A DNA stretch of 13,714 nt from Clostridiales bacterium. GTDB lineage: Bacteria; Bacillota; Desulfitobacteriia; Desulfitobacteriales; Desulfitobacteriaceae. Where the stretch lies: the NCBI GenBank assembly GCA_027357125.1, contig DAHVVW010000013.1, positions 1 through 13,714 of the forward strand, read 5' to 3'. The position numbers and the translations under genes were made by a program. Under the pieces are notes generated by a model, which ran no database searches, had not been told where the DNA came from, and worked only from the letters and a program-made list of their open reading frames with translations. This document shows positions 1-5,688 of this stretch, in pieces; position 1 is the first letter of the stretch; each line of letters starts with the position of its first letter.

Positions 1-1045
1 ACGGGCTTTAACCTTAATTGACAGTTTCCATCATCTAGCCCAGCAGGTTACGGATATGAAAAATAACATGGACGCCAATGTCAGGGTCCAGATTCATCAG
101 ATAAACAGTTACTCCGAACAAATTGTAGGGCTGAACGAACAGATTAAAAGGGCGGAAGTCGCGGGGGATAATCCGAACGATTTGCGGGATAAAAGGGATG
201 CTTTAGTTGACGAACTTTCAAAAATTGTAAGCGTCAGGGTTGTAGAAACCATTGATCCTAGTTTTACCGACCGCGAAGTACATAATTACCAGGTTAATAT
301 CGGGGCTGAGACAACTCCGCCACAAATCTTGGTTAGTAACGTGAGTGCTTATAAACTCGATGAAACCGCGGTCAATGCCAATGGTTTCGCCGTGGTTCAG
401 TGGGACGCAAGTGCTCCTAACCCAGGGGTTGCTCTCGACCTGGGAGATAGACTGGGAAGTTTACAGGCGAACATGGAAATCCGGGATGATTATTTGCCCA
501 ATTTTATGCAGAAGTTTTTAGATGATCTCGCATCAGGCATAGCCCAGACCGTGAACACTCTGCATAATACGGGTGAAGGTCTGACTGCCGGGGTCCAGGG
601 CGATTTCTTTGATCCTGCTTCGACAACGGCCGCAAATATTGCTTTAGACCCTTACGTTGATGATTTAAGCCATATCGCCACGCGTCCCGTGGGAAAGGAA
701 ATCGGAGATGGAAGTGTTGCCCAACAGATTTCATCTTTAGCCAACGGCTGGACAGCAGTTGCCAGTACACTGCCAAATGCGGCTACTTCCTTCGGAGATT
801 TCTATGGGGCTAATATTGCCCAGATGGGAATTGACGTGCAACAGGCTGACCGGATGAAAGCGGGAGAAGATGTCTTGGTCACACATTTGAGCAATCAACG
901 CGAATCCCTTTCCGGAGTGTCTCTGGATGAAGAGATGACCAATATGGTGAGATTTCAAAAAAGCTATTCCGCTGCAGCGCGGATTGTAACCATGATGGAT
1001 GATATGCTCGATACGATCGTGAACCGGATGGGAGTTACGAGGTAA
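1..1045 (+). CDS. flgK: Flagellar hook-associated protein 1 (FlgK), 3' part
   Basis: FlgK forms the first ring of the hook-filament junction outside the cell. Only the C-terminal ~347 residues are here: the frame is open from base 2, with no start, so the gene begins upstream of the window. Two FlgK hallmarks are visible. One is the N-terminal-region motif NPNDLRDKRDALVDELS, which follows the helical stretch containing LNEQI. The other is the C-terminal helix with MVRFQKSYSAAARIV and MDDMLDTIVNRMG, which packs into the D0/D1 core typical of axial proteins. The stop TAA at 1043-1045 is followed 16 bases later by flgL, so the two are very probably co-transcribed. An internal ATG at base 56 is not the true start, because the coding similarity continues upstream of it. 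The FlgK assignment is firm; only the missing 5' end is unknown. Confidence 0.95.
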   Translation, partial: RALTLIDSFHHLAQQVTDMKNNMDANVRVQIHQINSYSEQIVGLNEQIKRAEVAGDNPNDLRDKRDALVDELSKIVSVRVVETIDPSFTDREVHNYQVNIGAETTPPQILVSNVSAYKLDETAVNANGFAVVQWDASAPNPGVALDLGDRLGSLQANMEIRDDYLPNFMQKFLDDLASGIAQTVNTLHNTGEGLTAGVQGDFFDPASTTAANIALDPYVDDLSHIATRPVGKEIGDGSVAQQISSLANGWTAVASTLPNAATSFGDFYGANIAQMGIDVQQADRMKAGEDVLVTHLSNQRESLSGVSLDEEMTNMVRFQKSYSAAARIVTMMDDMLDTIVNRMGVTR

Positions 1046-1061
1046 GACAGGGGGAATTACG

Positions 1062-1976
1062 ATGAGGATTACTAATAATATGTTGTCCCGGAACTTGCTG
1101 CGTAACTTGGAAACAGCCCAGGGACGAATGGATGAACTGCAAAATCAGATGTCTACAGGCCACCGCATATCAAAGCCCTCAGACGATCCGGTGGGGATTG
1201 AAAACGCCTTAAGAATGAAAACGAATATTGCGATGGTTGAACAGTGGACAAACAATGTAAATGAAGCGTTAGGGTATATGAACACCACGGACAGCATCAT
1301 GGGTGAGATGACTTCTATGCTGCAAAGAGTCAGAGAACTAGCCATCCAGGGCGCAAGTGATACCACCCCGCCTGATGCCCGTGCAGGGATCGCTCAGGAA
1401 GTGCGCCAGCTCGCTGAACAATTACGGGTGGTAGCCAACACCAAGATTGGGACGAAGTACATTTTTTCCGGAACGAAAACAGACCAAGAACCGATGCCAA
1501 CTTCAACCGGCTGGTTGGGAAATTCTGACCCGGTTAATTTTCAGGTGGGCAACAATGTAACCGTAAACATCTCTGTGGATGGGCAGGACTTGTTTACTAA
1601 TGAGACTGGGGGTACGGTTAACGGTAAAGGCTTATTCACCAACAGTTCTTTTTCTGGGGTCTTGGATGATTTGGCCATAGCGTTAGAAACGGATGATACT
1701 GCCGGTATTTCCGCGACGCTGGACGACTTGGATCAGAACCTTGATAAAGTGCAGCAACTGCGGGCCGGTCTAGGTGCACGGATTAACCGCATGACAGCGA
1801 TCAGCGAGCAATTGGATGCCACCGTATATAACCTAGAGCAAAACCTTTCAGATATTCAGGATGCCGACATGGCTAAAACTATCGTGGACTTTAAGAATCA
1901 GGAGAATGTTTTTCGCGCGGCTTTGTCGGTAGGGGCGCAGATCATCCAGCCTTCTCTGGTCGATTTTATGAAGTAG
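1062..1976 (+). CDS. flgL: Flagellar hook-associated protein 3 (FlgL)
   Basis: FlgL is the second hook-filament junction protein and lies between FlgK and flagellin. The product is 304 residues, a normal size. The flagellin-like N-terminal D0/D1 helices are clear: MRITNNMLSRNLLRNL, then STGHRISKPSDDPVG, and LQRVRELAIQGASDT near residues 87-101. FlgL-specific sequence follows at TKYIFSGTKTDQEP. The C-terminal D0 helix has DADMAKTIVDFKNQENVFRA and ends near residue 304, lacking flagellin's usual LLG tail. A strong ribosome binding site (AGGGGG, 1049-1054) lies 7 bases before the ATG. The gene sits directly after flgK and its stop overlaps the ribosome binding site of the next gene, so the three form one transcription unit. 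The flgK-flgL order distinguishes it from the related flagellin encoded later in the window. Confidence 0.95.
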   Translation: MRITNNMLSRNLLRNLETAQGRMDELQNQMSTGHRISKPSDDPVGIENALRMKTNIAMVEQWTNNVNEALGYMNTTDSIMGEMTSMLQRVRELAIQGASDTTPPDARAGIAQEVRQLAEQLRVVANTKIGTKYIFSGTKTDQEPMPTSTGWLGNSDPVNFQVGNNVTVNISVDGQDLFTNETGGTVNGKGLFTNSSFSGVLDDLAIALETDDTAGISATLDDLDQNLDKVQQLRAGLGARINRMTAISEQLDATVYNLEQNLSDIQDADMAKTIVDFKNQENVFRAALSVGAQIIQPSLVDFMK

Positions 1977-1980
1977 GTGA
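1975..1980 (+). promoter_or_regulatory. Ribosome binding site that decides the yviE start
   Basis: AGGTGA overlaps the flgL stop codon and lies 5 bases before the ATG at 1986. The alternative in-frame GTG at 1977 lies inside this motif and has no ribosome binding site of its own, so ATG 1986 is preferred. Confidence 0.65.
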
Positions 1981-1985
1981 GCACC

Positions 1986-2543
1986 ATGGTTGATTTGCAG
2001 ATCCGCCAGCTGTTTGGGAAAATCGGGCTGCAGATAACCCCTTTCCAATATGATTTAAACATTCAACCCCCTAATCTCGAAGTCAAGCAAAAGTCCGCCC
2101 AGATTACCATGGAACAGCCGGCTGCCACGCTGGAAATTGACTATACCCCAGCACGGGAGTCGCTGGGGTATAATGGCATTGCGACCCAACTGCGTGTGTT
2201 TAATCAGGAGGCTATGGCAACATGGGATGCTGGGATCGAACGAAGAGTGCGCGAGGGAGAGGAACTCGGAAGTATCGAGAAAAAGATTCCCATTGCGCAG
2301 GTGATCAAGGAGGCAACTGCGTTCAAGGATAAAGAGTTGGAACTGGTTAATATCGCACCGATTGAGGTGCATATTGAACAAAGCCCTCTCCGCTGGCAGG
2401 CAGTACCGGGCAACGTGCAGGTTTTCCTGGTACCCGGTACCGTGCACGGAGAGTTTCAATACGGGCAGGTAAGGAGTTACTTGGAACAAACACCTTCTAT
2501 TTCATTGAAGGCTATGGGTACTATCTTTGATGAGAAGAGCTAG
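1986..2543 (+). CDS. yviE: DUF6470 family protein (YviE-like)
   Basis: The product is 185 residues and resembles the DUF6470/YviE proteins encoded between flgL and fliW in Bacillus-type flagellar clusters. Their molecular role is not known to me. The recognisable pattern is a beta-rich N-terminus with spaced hydrophobic-polar strands (LQIRQLFGKIGLQI, then QPPNLEVKQKSAQITMEQPAATLEIDYTPARESLG). Next come a more helical middle with several Glu/Lys residues and a beta-rich end containing FLVPGTVHGEF. No signal peptide, membrane segment or cysteine is seen, so it is probably cytoplasmic. The ATG at 1986 is chosen because AGGTGA at 1975-1980 is well spaced for it; a GTG at 1977 would add three residues. 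Translation is probably coupled to flgL. The family call rests on sequence pattern plus position. Confidence 0.8.
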   Translation: MVDLQIRQLFGKIGLQITPFQYDLNIQPPNLEVKQKSAQITMEQPAATLEIDYTPARESLGYNGIATQLRVFNQEAMATWDAGIERRVREGEELGSIEKKIPIAQVIKEATAFKDKELELVNIAPIEVHIEQSPLRWQAVPGNVQVFLVPGTVHGEFQYGQVRSYLEQTPSISLKAMGTIFDEKS

Positions 2544-2566
2544 AACGCGTCGACGTAGCCCGTTCT
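2542..2566 (+). repeat. Small inverted repeat after yviE
   Basis: A 6-bp inverted repeat (AGAACG at 2542-2547 and CGTTCT at 2561-2566) starts on the yviE stop codon. Its loop contains the self-complementary CGTCGACG. No run of T follows, so it is at best a weak or factor-dependent transcription end and possibly only an mRNA 3'-end structure. Confidence 0.35.
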
Positions 2567-2568
2567 CT

Positions 2569-2661
2569 CTACTTACTTATGCGGCAAATAAAAATTAGTT
2601 TTATGTTTGACAATTAGTAAAAGTAAGAATAATATTTGAGTAAGTAGTATTTACAAGTAAG
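2569..2661 (+). repeat. AGTAAG repeat cluster, likely antitoxin operator
   Basis: Three direct copies of AGTAAG start at 2622, 2639 and 2656, exactly 17 bases apart. An inverted copy, CTTACT, lies at 2572-2577. The longest pairing is CTACTTACT (2569-2577) with AGTAAGTAG (2639-2647), a perfect 9-bp inverted repeat that brackets the -35 and -10 boxes. One copy lies between the -35 and -10 boxes, one at the expected transcription start, and one just before the ribosome binding site. Toxin-antitoxin operons are commonly autoregulated by the antitoxin, so an operator role is the natural inference. No binding is shown by the sequence itself. Confidence 0.55.
2607..2635 (+). promoter_or_regulatory. 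Sigma-A-like promoter of the toxin-antitoxin cassette
   Basis: A perfect TTGACA (2607-2612) is followed, after a 17-base spacer, by TAATAT (2630-2635; 4 of 6 to TATAAT). The surroundings are AT-rich and the antitoxin start is 40 bases downstream. This gives the cassette its own vegetative promoter, and transcription could run on into fliW and csrA, since no terminator is seen after the toxin gene. Confidence 0.65.
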
Positions 2662-2674
2662 CGGGGGTTGCAAA

Positions 2675-2986
2675 ATGAGTGCAATTGACTTTTCTGACGG
2701 CCAAACACCCAGTATTGTCAAGGCCACGAGTACGATATCCAGCCGTGGACAAATCGTTATCCCTGTGGAGATACGAAAAATGCTCGGTCTGGGTGAGGGA
2801 GATCACTTGACATTTATTGCTGAGAACACCGGTGAAATTAAAGTTGAAGTTGTAAAGAGACAACGGATTTCGGAACTGGTGGGAATGCTAAAAACCCATA
2901 AGGCATTTAAACCGGTGGATGAAATCCGGAAAGAAGCATATGAGAAAATGGCACAAAAGGAGTTAAAGGATGGGGAGGAAGACTAG
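2675..2986 (+). CDS. AbrB/MazE-type antitoxin (SpoVT-AbrB domain)
   Basis: The product is 103 residues. Residues about 18-62 are a swapped-hairpin SpoVT-AbrB DNA-binding domain, recognised by STISSRGQIVIPVEIRKMLG followed by GEGDHLTF. The charged, helical remainder (about 65-103, ending KDGEED) is the part that in such antitoxins usually wraps the toxin. By family it should neutralise the PIN-domain toxin encoded immediately downstream and repress its own promoter. The ATG at 2675 has GGGGG at 2663-2667, 7 bases upstream. A ~17-residue N-terminal extension precedes the domain, slightly longer than in many AbrB-type antitoxins. The stop is directly abutted by the toxin start codon. A generic AbrB-type regulator is possible, but the paired PIN gene makes antitoxin much more likely. 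Confidence 0.88.
   Translation: MSAIDFSDGQTPSIVKATSTISSRGQIVIPVEIRKMLGLGEGDHLTFIAENTGEIKVEVVKRQRISELVGMLKTHKAFKPVDEIRKEAYEKMAQKELKDGEED
2972..2978 (+). promoter_or_regulatory. Ribosome binding site supporting the TTG start of the toxin
   Basis: GGGGAGG lies inside the antitoxin's last codons, 8 bases before the TTG at 2987. No ATG or GTG start lies nearby in this frame ahead of the conserved first aspartate, so this site decides the start. Confidence 0.65.
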
Positions 2987-3403
2987 TTGGCGCGGAAACT
3001 TTGGGCTGATACGAATGTAATCATCCGGATTATTACGGGCGATCCCGCAGCGATGGCACAGGAAGCTGAAGAGATGATTCAGAAAGTCGAGAAGGGCGAC
3101 TTAGTTTTGCGCTTGTCGGTTCTGGTTGTAGCTGAGTGTTGTTGGGTCTTAGAGTCCTATTACGAAGCACAAGCGCTAGATATTTCAGATGCTTTGCTAA
3201 AATTTACGAATGCCATCGGGGTGGAAACTGAGGAAAAGCCCGTCGTCCAACAAGCATTACTTGACTTTTCGGCTAAGAAGGTCGATTTTGTGGATGCTTA
3301 CATTGCGGCCCATGCTAAAGCCAACCCCCCGGAAGATGTCGTTACATGGGATAAGCACTATCAACGGTTGGATATTCGTCATGACAGACCAAGAAATTGG
3401 TAG
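2987..3403 (+). CDS. PIN-domain toxin (VapC-like ribonuclease)
   Basis: The product is 138 residues and spans a single PIN domain, a metal-dependent ribonuclease fold. The four acidic positions expected for catalysis are present: D8 (in WADTNVI), E50 (in VVAECCWVLE), D103 (in VDFVDAYIAA) and D122 (in VTWDKHY). The enzyme therefore looks intact rather than decayed. The start is TTG, zero bases after the antitoxin stop, with GGGGAGG upstream, so translation is probably coupled to the antitoxin. PIN toxins of this type typically cleave tRNA or rRNA and stop growth; the target here cannot be inferred. The fliW start lies 29 bases downstream with no terminator between, an unusual neighbour for a toxin gene. 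Confidence 0.88.
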   Translation: MARKLWADTNVIIRIITGDPAAMAQEAEEMIQKVEKGDLVLRLSVLVVAECCWVLESYYEAQALDISDALLKFTNAIGVETEEKPVVQQALLDFSAKKVDFVDAYIAAHAKANPPEDVVTWDKHYQRLDIRHDRPRNW

Positions 3404-3420
3404 ATGATTGCGTGGTAGAG

Positions 3421-3425
3421 AGGAG
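3421..3425 (+). promoter_or_regulatory. Ribosome binding site that decides the fliW start
   Basis: AGGAG within AGAGAGGAGA lies 7 bases before the ATG at 3433. The in-frame TTG at 3397, overlapping the toxin's end, has no such site. Confidence 0.75.
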
Positions 3426-3432
3426 ATTAGCT

Positions 3433-3885
3433 ATGGCCGAGTTGCTAAGAGAGTTGGAATATACGGATGCGGTACAGGTTGACGAGAAAACGGTCTTTCG
3501 TTTCCCCATAGGGATCCCGGGTTTTGAATCTTACCATGAGTTCTATCTGGTTGAAGATGAAGATTTAGCGCTCGCCAAACTCGTTGCCGTGAAGGATGAG
3601 AATATAGGTTTTATCCTCCTCAAGCCTTATGTCTTTTTTTCGGACTATCGGACGGAATTCTCCGGTGAAGATGACTTTGCCCGTGTTTTTCAGACTAAAG
3701 GCGACACCCTGATTTCTATCGACGTTTGGGTTATCGTCACACTCAATAGTAAGGATATGACGCAGACGACGGTCAATTTGAGAGCTCCCATTTTGCTGGA
3801 TCGCAGCGCGAAGCTTGGTGTGCAGATCATTCTCAATGATGAGGCCTATGCGATTAAAGAGCCCTTGATTCAAGTAAGTAAATAA
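3433..3885 (+). CDS. fliW: Flagellar assembly factor FliW
   Basis: FliW is a cytoplasmic protein that binds either flagellin or CsrA. When flagellin is secreted and scarce, freed FliW sequesters CsrA and relieves repression of hag translation. The product is 150 residues, the usual length. The signature FPIGIPGFE is at about 24-32, followed by YLVEDEDLALAKLVAV, the variably conserved FILLKPYVFF, and a C-terminal part with VNLRAPILLD, all FliW-like. ATG 3433 is preferred to the upstream TTG because of AGGAG at 3421-3425. The gene lies 29 bases after the PIN toxin gene and 24 bases before csrA. No separate promoter is evident immediately upstream, so it may be read from flgK/flgL, from the toxin-antitoxin promoter, or both. 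Confidence 0.95.
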   Translation: MAELLRELEYTDAVQVDEKTVFRFPIGIPGFESYHEFYLVEDEDLALAKLVAVKDENIGFILLKPYVFFSDYRTEFSGEDDFARVFQTKGDTLISIDVWVIVTLNSKDMTQTTVNLRAPILLDRSAKLGVQIILNDEAYAIKEPLIQVSK

Positions 3886-3909
3886 GGCTTCCAGAAGGGA
3901 TGGTCGTCA

Positions 3910-4149
3910 ATGTTAGTACTGTCACGCAAAGTAGATGAGATCCTTCGGATTGGCGAAGATATTGAGATCACGGTGGTATCCATTTCCGGAGATACGGTGC
4001 GCTTGGGTATTCAAGCTCCCAAAAATGTGAAGATCCTGCGCGCGGAGGTGTACTCGGAAATCCAGCGGCAAAATCTGGCAGCATCTGTGCGGAGTGCTAT
4101 CCCGGATGTGCTGGAAGCGATCGTCAAGAAGCAGCAGAAACAAGGATGA
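3910..4149 (+). CDS. csrA: Carbon storage regulator CsrA
   Basis: CsrA is a small dimeric RNA-binding protein that represses translation of target mRNAs by covering their ribosome binding sites. In Bacillus its main known target is hag. The product is 79 residues, normal for Firmicute CsrA, which has a longer C-terminal tail than the Gram-negative protein. The N-terminus MLVLSRKVDE and the motif GIQAPKNVKILRAEVY are diagnostic. L4 and R44, at positions used for RNA contact in other CsrA proteins, are present. AGAAGGGA at 3893-3900 provides the ribosome binding site. It follows fliW closely and precedes the hag leader, which carries two likely CsrA sites, so repressor, antagonist and target are adjacent. 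Confidence 0.96.
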   Translation: MLVLSRKVDEILRIGEDIEITVVSISGDTVRLGIQAPKNVKILRAEVYSEIQRQNLAASVRSAIPDVLEAIVKKQQKQG

Positions 4150-4182
4150 TTGGTTAATACTCTAAAGAACCTTAAAAAATTT

Positions 4183-4191
4183 TGTTAGAAT
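4183..4191 (+). promoter_or_regulatory. Possible extended -10 sigma-A promoter upstream of hag
   Basis: TGTTAGAAT contains the extended -10 form TGnTAnAAT, and TAGAAT matches TATAAT at 5 of 6. No convincing -35 box lies 16-18 bases upstream. It could give low sigma-D-independent transcription of hag, but in such AT-rich DNA it may be chance. Confidence 0.25.
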
Positions 4192-4203
4192 ACGAAAAAA
4201 GAC

Positions 4204-4231
4204 TAATCAATTTTGGCAACAGAGTCGATAT
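4204..4231 (+). promoter_or_regulatory. Sigma-D (sigma-28) promoter of the flagellin gene
   Basis: GTCGATAT at 4224-4231 matches the sigma-D -10 consensus GCCGATAT at 7 of 8. TAAT at 4204-4207, 16 bases upstream, stands in for TAAA. The position directly before hag is where such a promoter is expected. The predicted transcript starts at about 4238-4240, giving a leader of roughly 83 bases. Confidence 0.8.
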
Positions 4232-4238
4232 AGTAAAT

Positions 4239-4270
4239 GAAGACATTCCCCTGCCGGCGGGGATATCTTC
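4239..4270 (+). other. 5'-terminal stem-loop of the hag leader
   Basis: GAAGA (4239-4243) pairs with TCTTC (4266-4270), and TCCCC (4247-4251) pairs with GGGGA (4259-4263), around a 7-base loop and a small internal loop. The stem begins at the predicted transcription start, so it would cap the mRNA 5' end. Such structures generally slow mRNA decay. Confidence 0.6.
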
Positions 4271-4279
4271 AAAAGCGCC

Positions 4280-4293
4280 TCACATGGATGTGA
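4280..4293 (+). promoter_or_regulatory. CsrA-binding hairpin (upstream site) in the hag leader
   Basis: TCACA (4280-4284) and TGTGA (4289-4293) form a stem presenting TGGA in the loop. ACATGGATGT closely matches the CsrA consensus core ACARGGAUGU, with only the R position differing. GGA in a hairpin loop is the classic high-affinity arrangement. The GGA lies about 48-50 bases from the predicted transcript start, similar to site BS1 of the Bacillus subtilis hag leader. Confidence 0.75.
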
Positions 4294-4305
4294 AGCGAAA
4301 AAATT

Positions 4306-4315
4306 CACGGAGGGA
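4306..4315 (+). promoter_or_regulatory. hag ribosome binding site overlapping a second CsrA site
   Basis: CACGGAGGGA holds the ribosome binding site GGAGGG (4309-4314), 7 bases before the hag ATG, and a second GGA in an AC-GGA context. It lies 23 bases after the GGA of the upstream hairpin. CsrA bound to both would block ribosome access, as described for Bacillus hag. Confidence 0.65.
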
Positions 4316-4321
4316 AAAGTT

Positions 4322-5602
4322 ATGATTATCAACACCAATATTGGGAGCTTGAATGCTCAGCGGAACCTCATGGGTACGAACAATGCGATGCAAAAATCTT
4401 TGGAAAAACTTTCCTCAGGCTACCGTATCAACAAAGCGGCCGATGATGCGGCGGGACTCGCCATTTCGGAAAAAATGCGCGGACAGATCCGGGGTCTGGA
4501 TCAGGCCCAGCGCAATGCTCAGGACGGGATCTCTATGCTGCAGACCGCTGAGGGTGCCTTGAGTGAAACCCAATCGATTCTGCAACGCATGCGGGAACTC
4601 TCGGTTCAGGCGGCCAGTGATACCATGACAGATGCGGATCGTTCTTCCGTGCAAACGGAGATTTCTCAGCTCAACGGTGAGATTGACCGGATCCGCAACT
4701 CCACGACTTTTAACACGAAGACGCTGCTTAATGGCAATTTGGCTGCATCTACGACTGCTCAGGGGACGATTTATAAGTCCACGCTTCAACTCAATGCTAC
4801 TACGAGTACCGGTGCTGCGGTAGCGGTGTCGGGATCTAAATTAGCGAATTTACTTGATAATAATAACAACTCATTAGGACTTTCTGCTGGGGATAAGATC
4901 ACCATTAACGGGTCGATTGCAGGTGTTGCCATAACGGCTAAGGTTGTTTCGACGGCAACTTCAACTGCTACGGTTACTAACTTGCTTAGCACCATTAAGA
5001 GCGCGCTTGCTATCACTGCGGGTACGGTAACGATCAGCGCTGGCAAGATCATCGTTAAAGGGGATAATGGGATTTCACAGGCGATTACCGGGTTGTCCGT
5101 CACAGCAACGGATAGCACTGGAGCAACGCAACGGAGCAGTTTCAATAACTTCATGTCCAATATGACGATCACCCAGGCTGCGAAGGATGCCCATTCGGAT
5201 ACGTCTGCAGTTCTCCAGATTGGAGCGGACGGCAATAATGCCAGTCTCCAGTTGAAGATGGATATTAATGACATGGGCGCGTCGGCATTAGGTACCAGCG
5301 GCATTAGTTTGAGCACGCAAGGCGGGGCTCTGAATGCCATCCAGGTCATTGACAATGCGACGAAGTGGGTTTCTGATGAGCGCTCTAAGATTGGTGCGGT
5401 GCAGAACCGTCTGGATCATACGATCAACAACTTAGCAGCCGCTTCGGAAAACCTGTCGGCCGCTGAATCCCGGATTCGTGATGTGGACATGGCTAAGGAA
5501 ATGTCCCAATTCACGAAGAACCAAGTGCTCAGCCAAGCGGGTGTAGCGATGCTGGCTCAGGCCAACCAAGCGCCGCAAGCCGTTCTAAAGCTACTCGGCT
5601 AA
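4322..5602 (+). CDS. hag: Flagellin (filament subunit)
   Basis: The filament protein is 426 residues, clearly longer than the ~300-residue Bacillus flagellin. The conserved N-terminal D0/D1 part (about 1-139) shows MIINTNIGSLNAQRNL, then SSGYRINKAADDAAGLAIS, and LQRMRELSVQAASDT. The conserved C-terminal part (about 336-426) shows AIQVIDNATKWVSDERSKIG, then ENLSAAESRIRDVDMAKEM and the terminal QAPQAVLKLLG. The ~195-residue centre is rich in Ser, Thr, Ala and Gly, with few aromatics and no Cys. It should form the surface-exposed outer domains and is the expected target for O-linked glycosylation by the Maf protein encoded downstream. Expression should be driven by the sigma-D promoter at 4204-4231 and limited by CsrA at the leader. 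A terminator follows the stop, consistent with a mostly monocistronic, abundant mRNA. Confidence 0.96.
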   Translation: MIINTNIGSLNAQRNLMGTNNAMQKSLEKLSSGYRINKAADDAAGLAISEKMRGQIRGLDQAQRNAQDGISMLQTAEGALSETQSILQRMRELSVQAASDTMTDADRSSVQTEISQLNGEIDRIRNSTTFNTKTLLNGNLAASTTAQGTIYKSTLQLNATTSTGAAVAVSGSKLANLLDNNNNSLGLSAGDKITINGSIAGVAITAKVVSTATSTATVTNLLSTIKSALAITAGTVTISAGKIIVKGDNGISQAITGLSVTATDSTGATQRSSFNNFMSNMTITQAAKDAHSDTSAVLQIGADGNNASLQLKMDINDMGASALGTSGISLSTQGGALNAIQVIDNATKWVSDERSKIGAVQNRLDHTINNLAAASENLSAAESRIRDVDMAKEMSQFTKNQVLSQAGVAMLAQANQAPQAVLKLLG

Positions 5603-5611
5603 TCAAAATTA

Positions 5612-5663
5612 CTTCGATATAACACGAAGAGAGCAGCCGGTCGGTTTTTGCCGGCCGGCTTTT
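5612..5663 (+). terminator. Rho-independent terminator after hag
   Basis: A 10-bp stem (5635-5644 with 5651-5660, one G-T wobble) closes the 6-base loop TTTTTG and runs into TTTT (5660-5663). A smaller hairpin, CTTCG/CGAAG (5612-5616 with 5625-5629), precedes it. The T tract is short, so termination may be incomplete and allow read-through into flaG. Confidence 0.8.
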
Positions 5664-5688
5664 GATCCGATATCAGGGGGTGTAAGGT

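Noticed and set aside
2055..2489. 144-codon minus-strand open frame opposite yviE.
   Set aside because: The plus-strand frame has family similarity, a ribosome binding site and operon position; the opposite frame has none.
2545..2555. ACGCGTCGAC resembles a cloning adapter (MluI plus SalI sites).
   Set aside because: It lies in a natural intergenic hairpin, with coherent genes and operon structure on both sides and no vector sequence nearby.
2725..2740. ACGATATC inside the antitoxin gene, partly like a sigma-D -10 box for fliW.
   Set aside because: No matching -35 and too far from fliW with no supporting context.
3397..3432. TTG start extending fliW by 12 residues over the toxin stop.
   Set aside because: No ribosome binding site, and the ATG at 3433 has an excellent one and gives the usual FliW length.
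4786..5355. 189-codon open frame on the minus strand opposite the hag centre.
   Set aside because: It mirrors the codon structure of the flagellin gene, has no ribosome binding site logic and an implausibly hydrophobic, repetitive product.
5666..5673. TCCGATAT, 7 of 8 to the sigma-D -10 consensus, just before flaG.
   Set aside because: No TAAA-like -35 lies 14-16 bases upstream (that space is the terminator stem), and the transcript would start at or within the flaG ribosome binding site.
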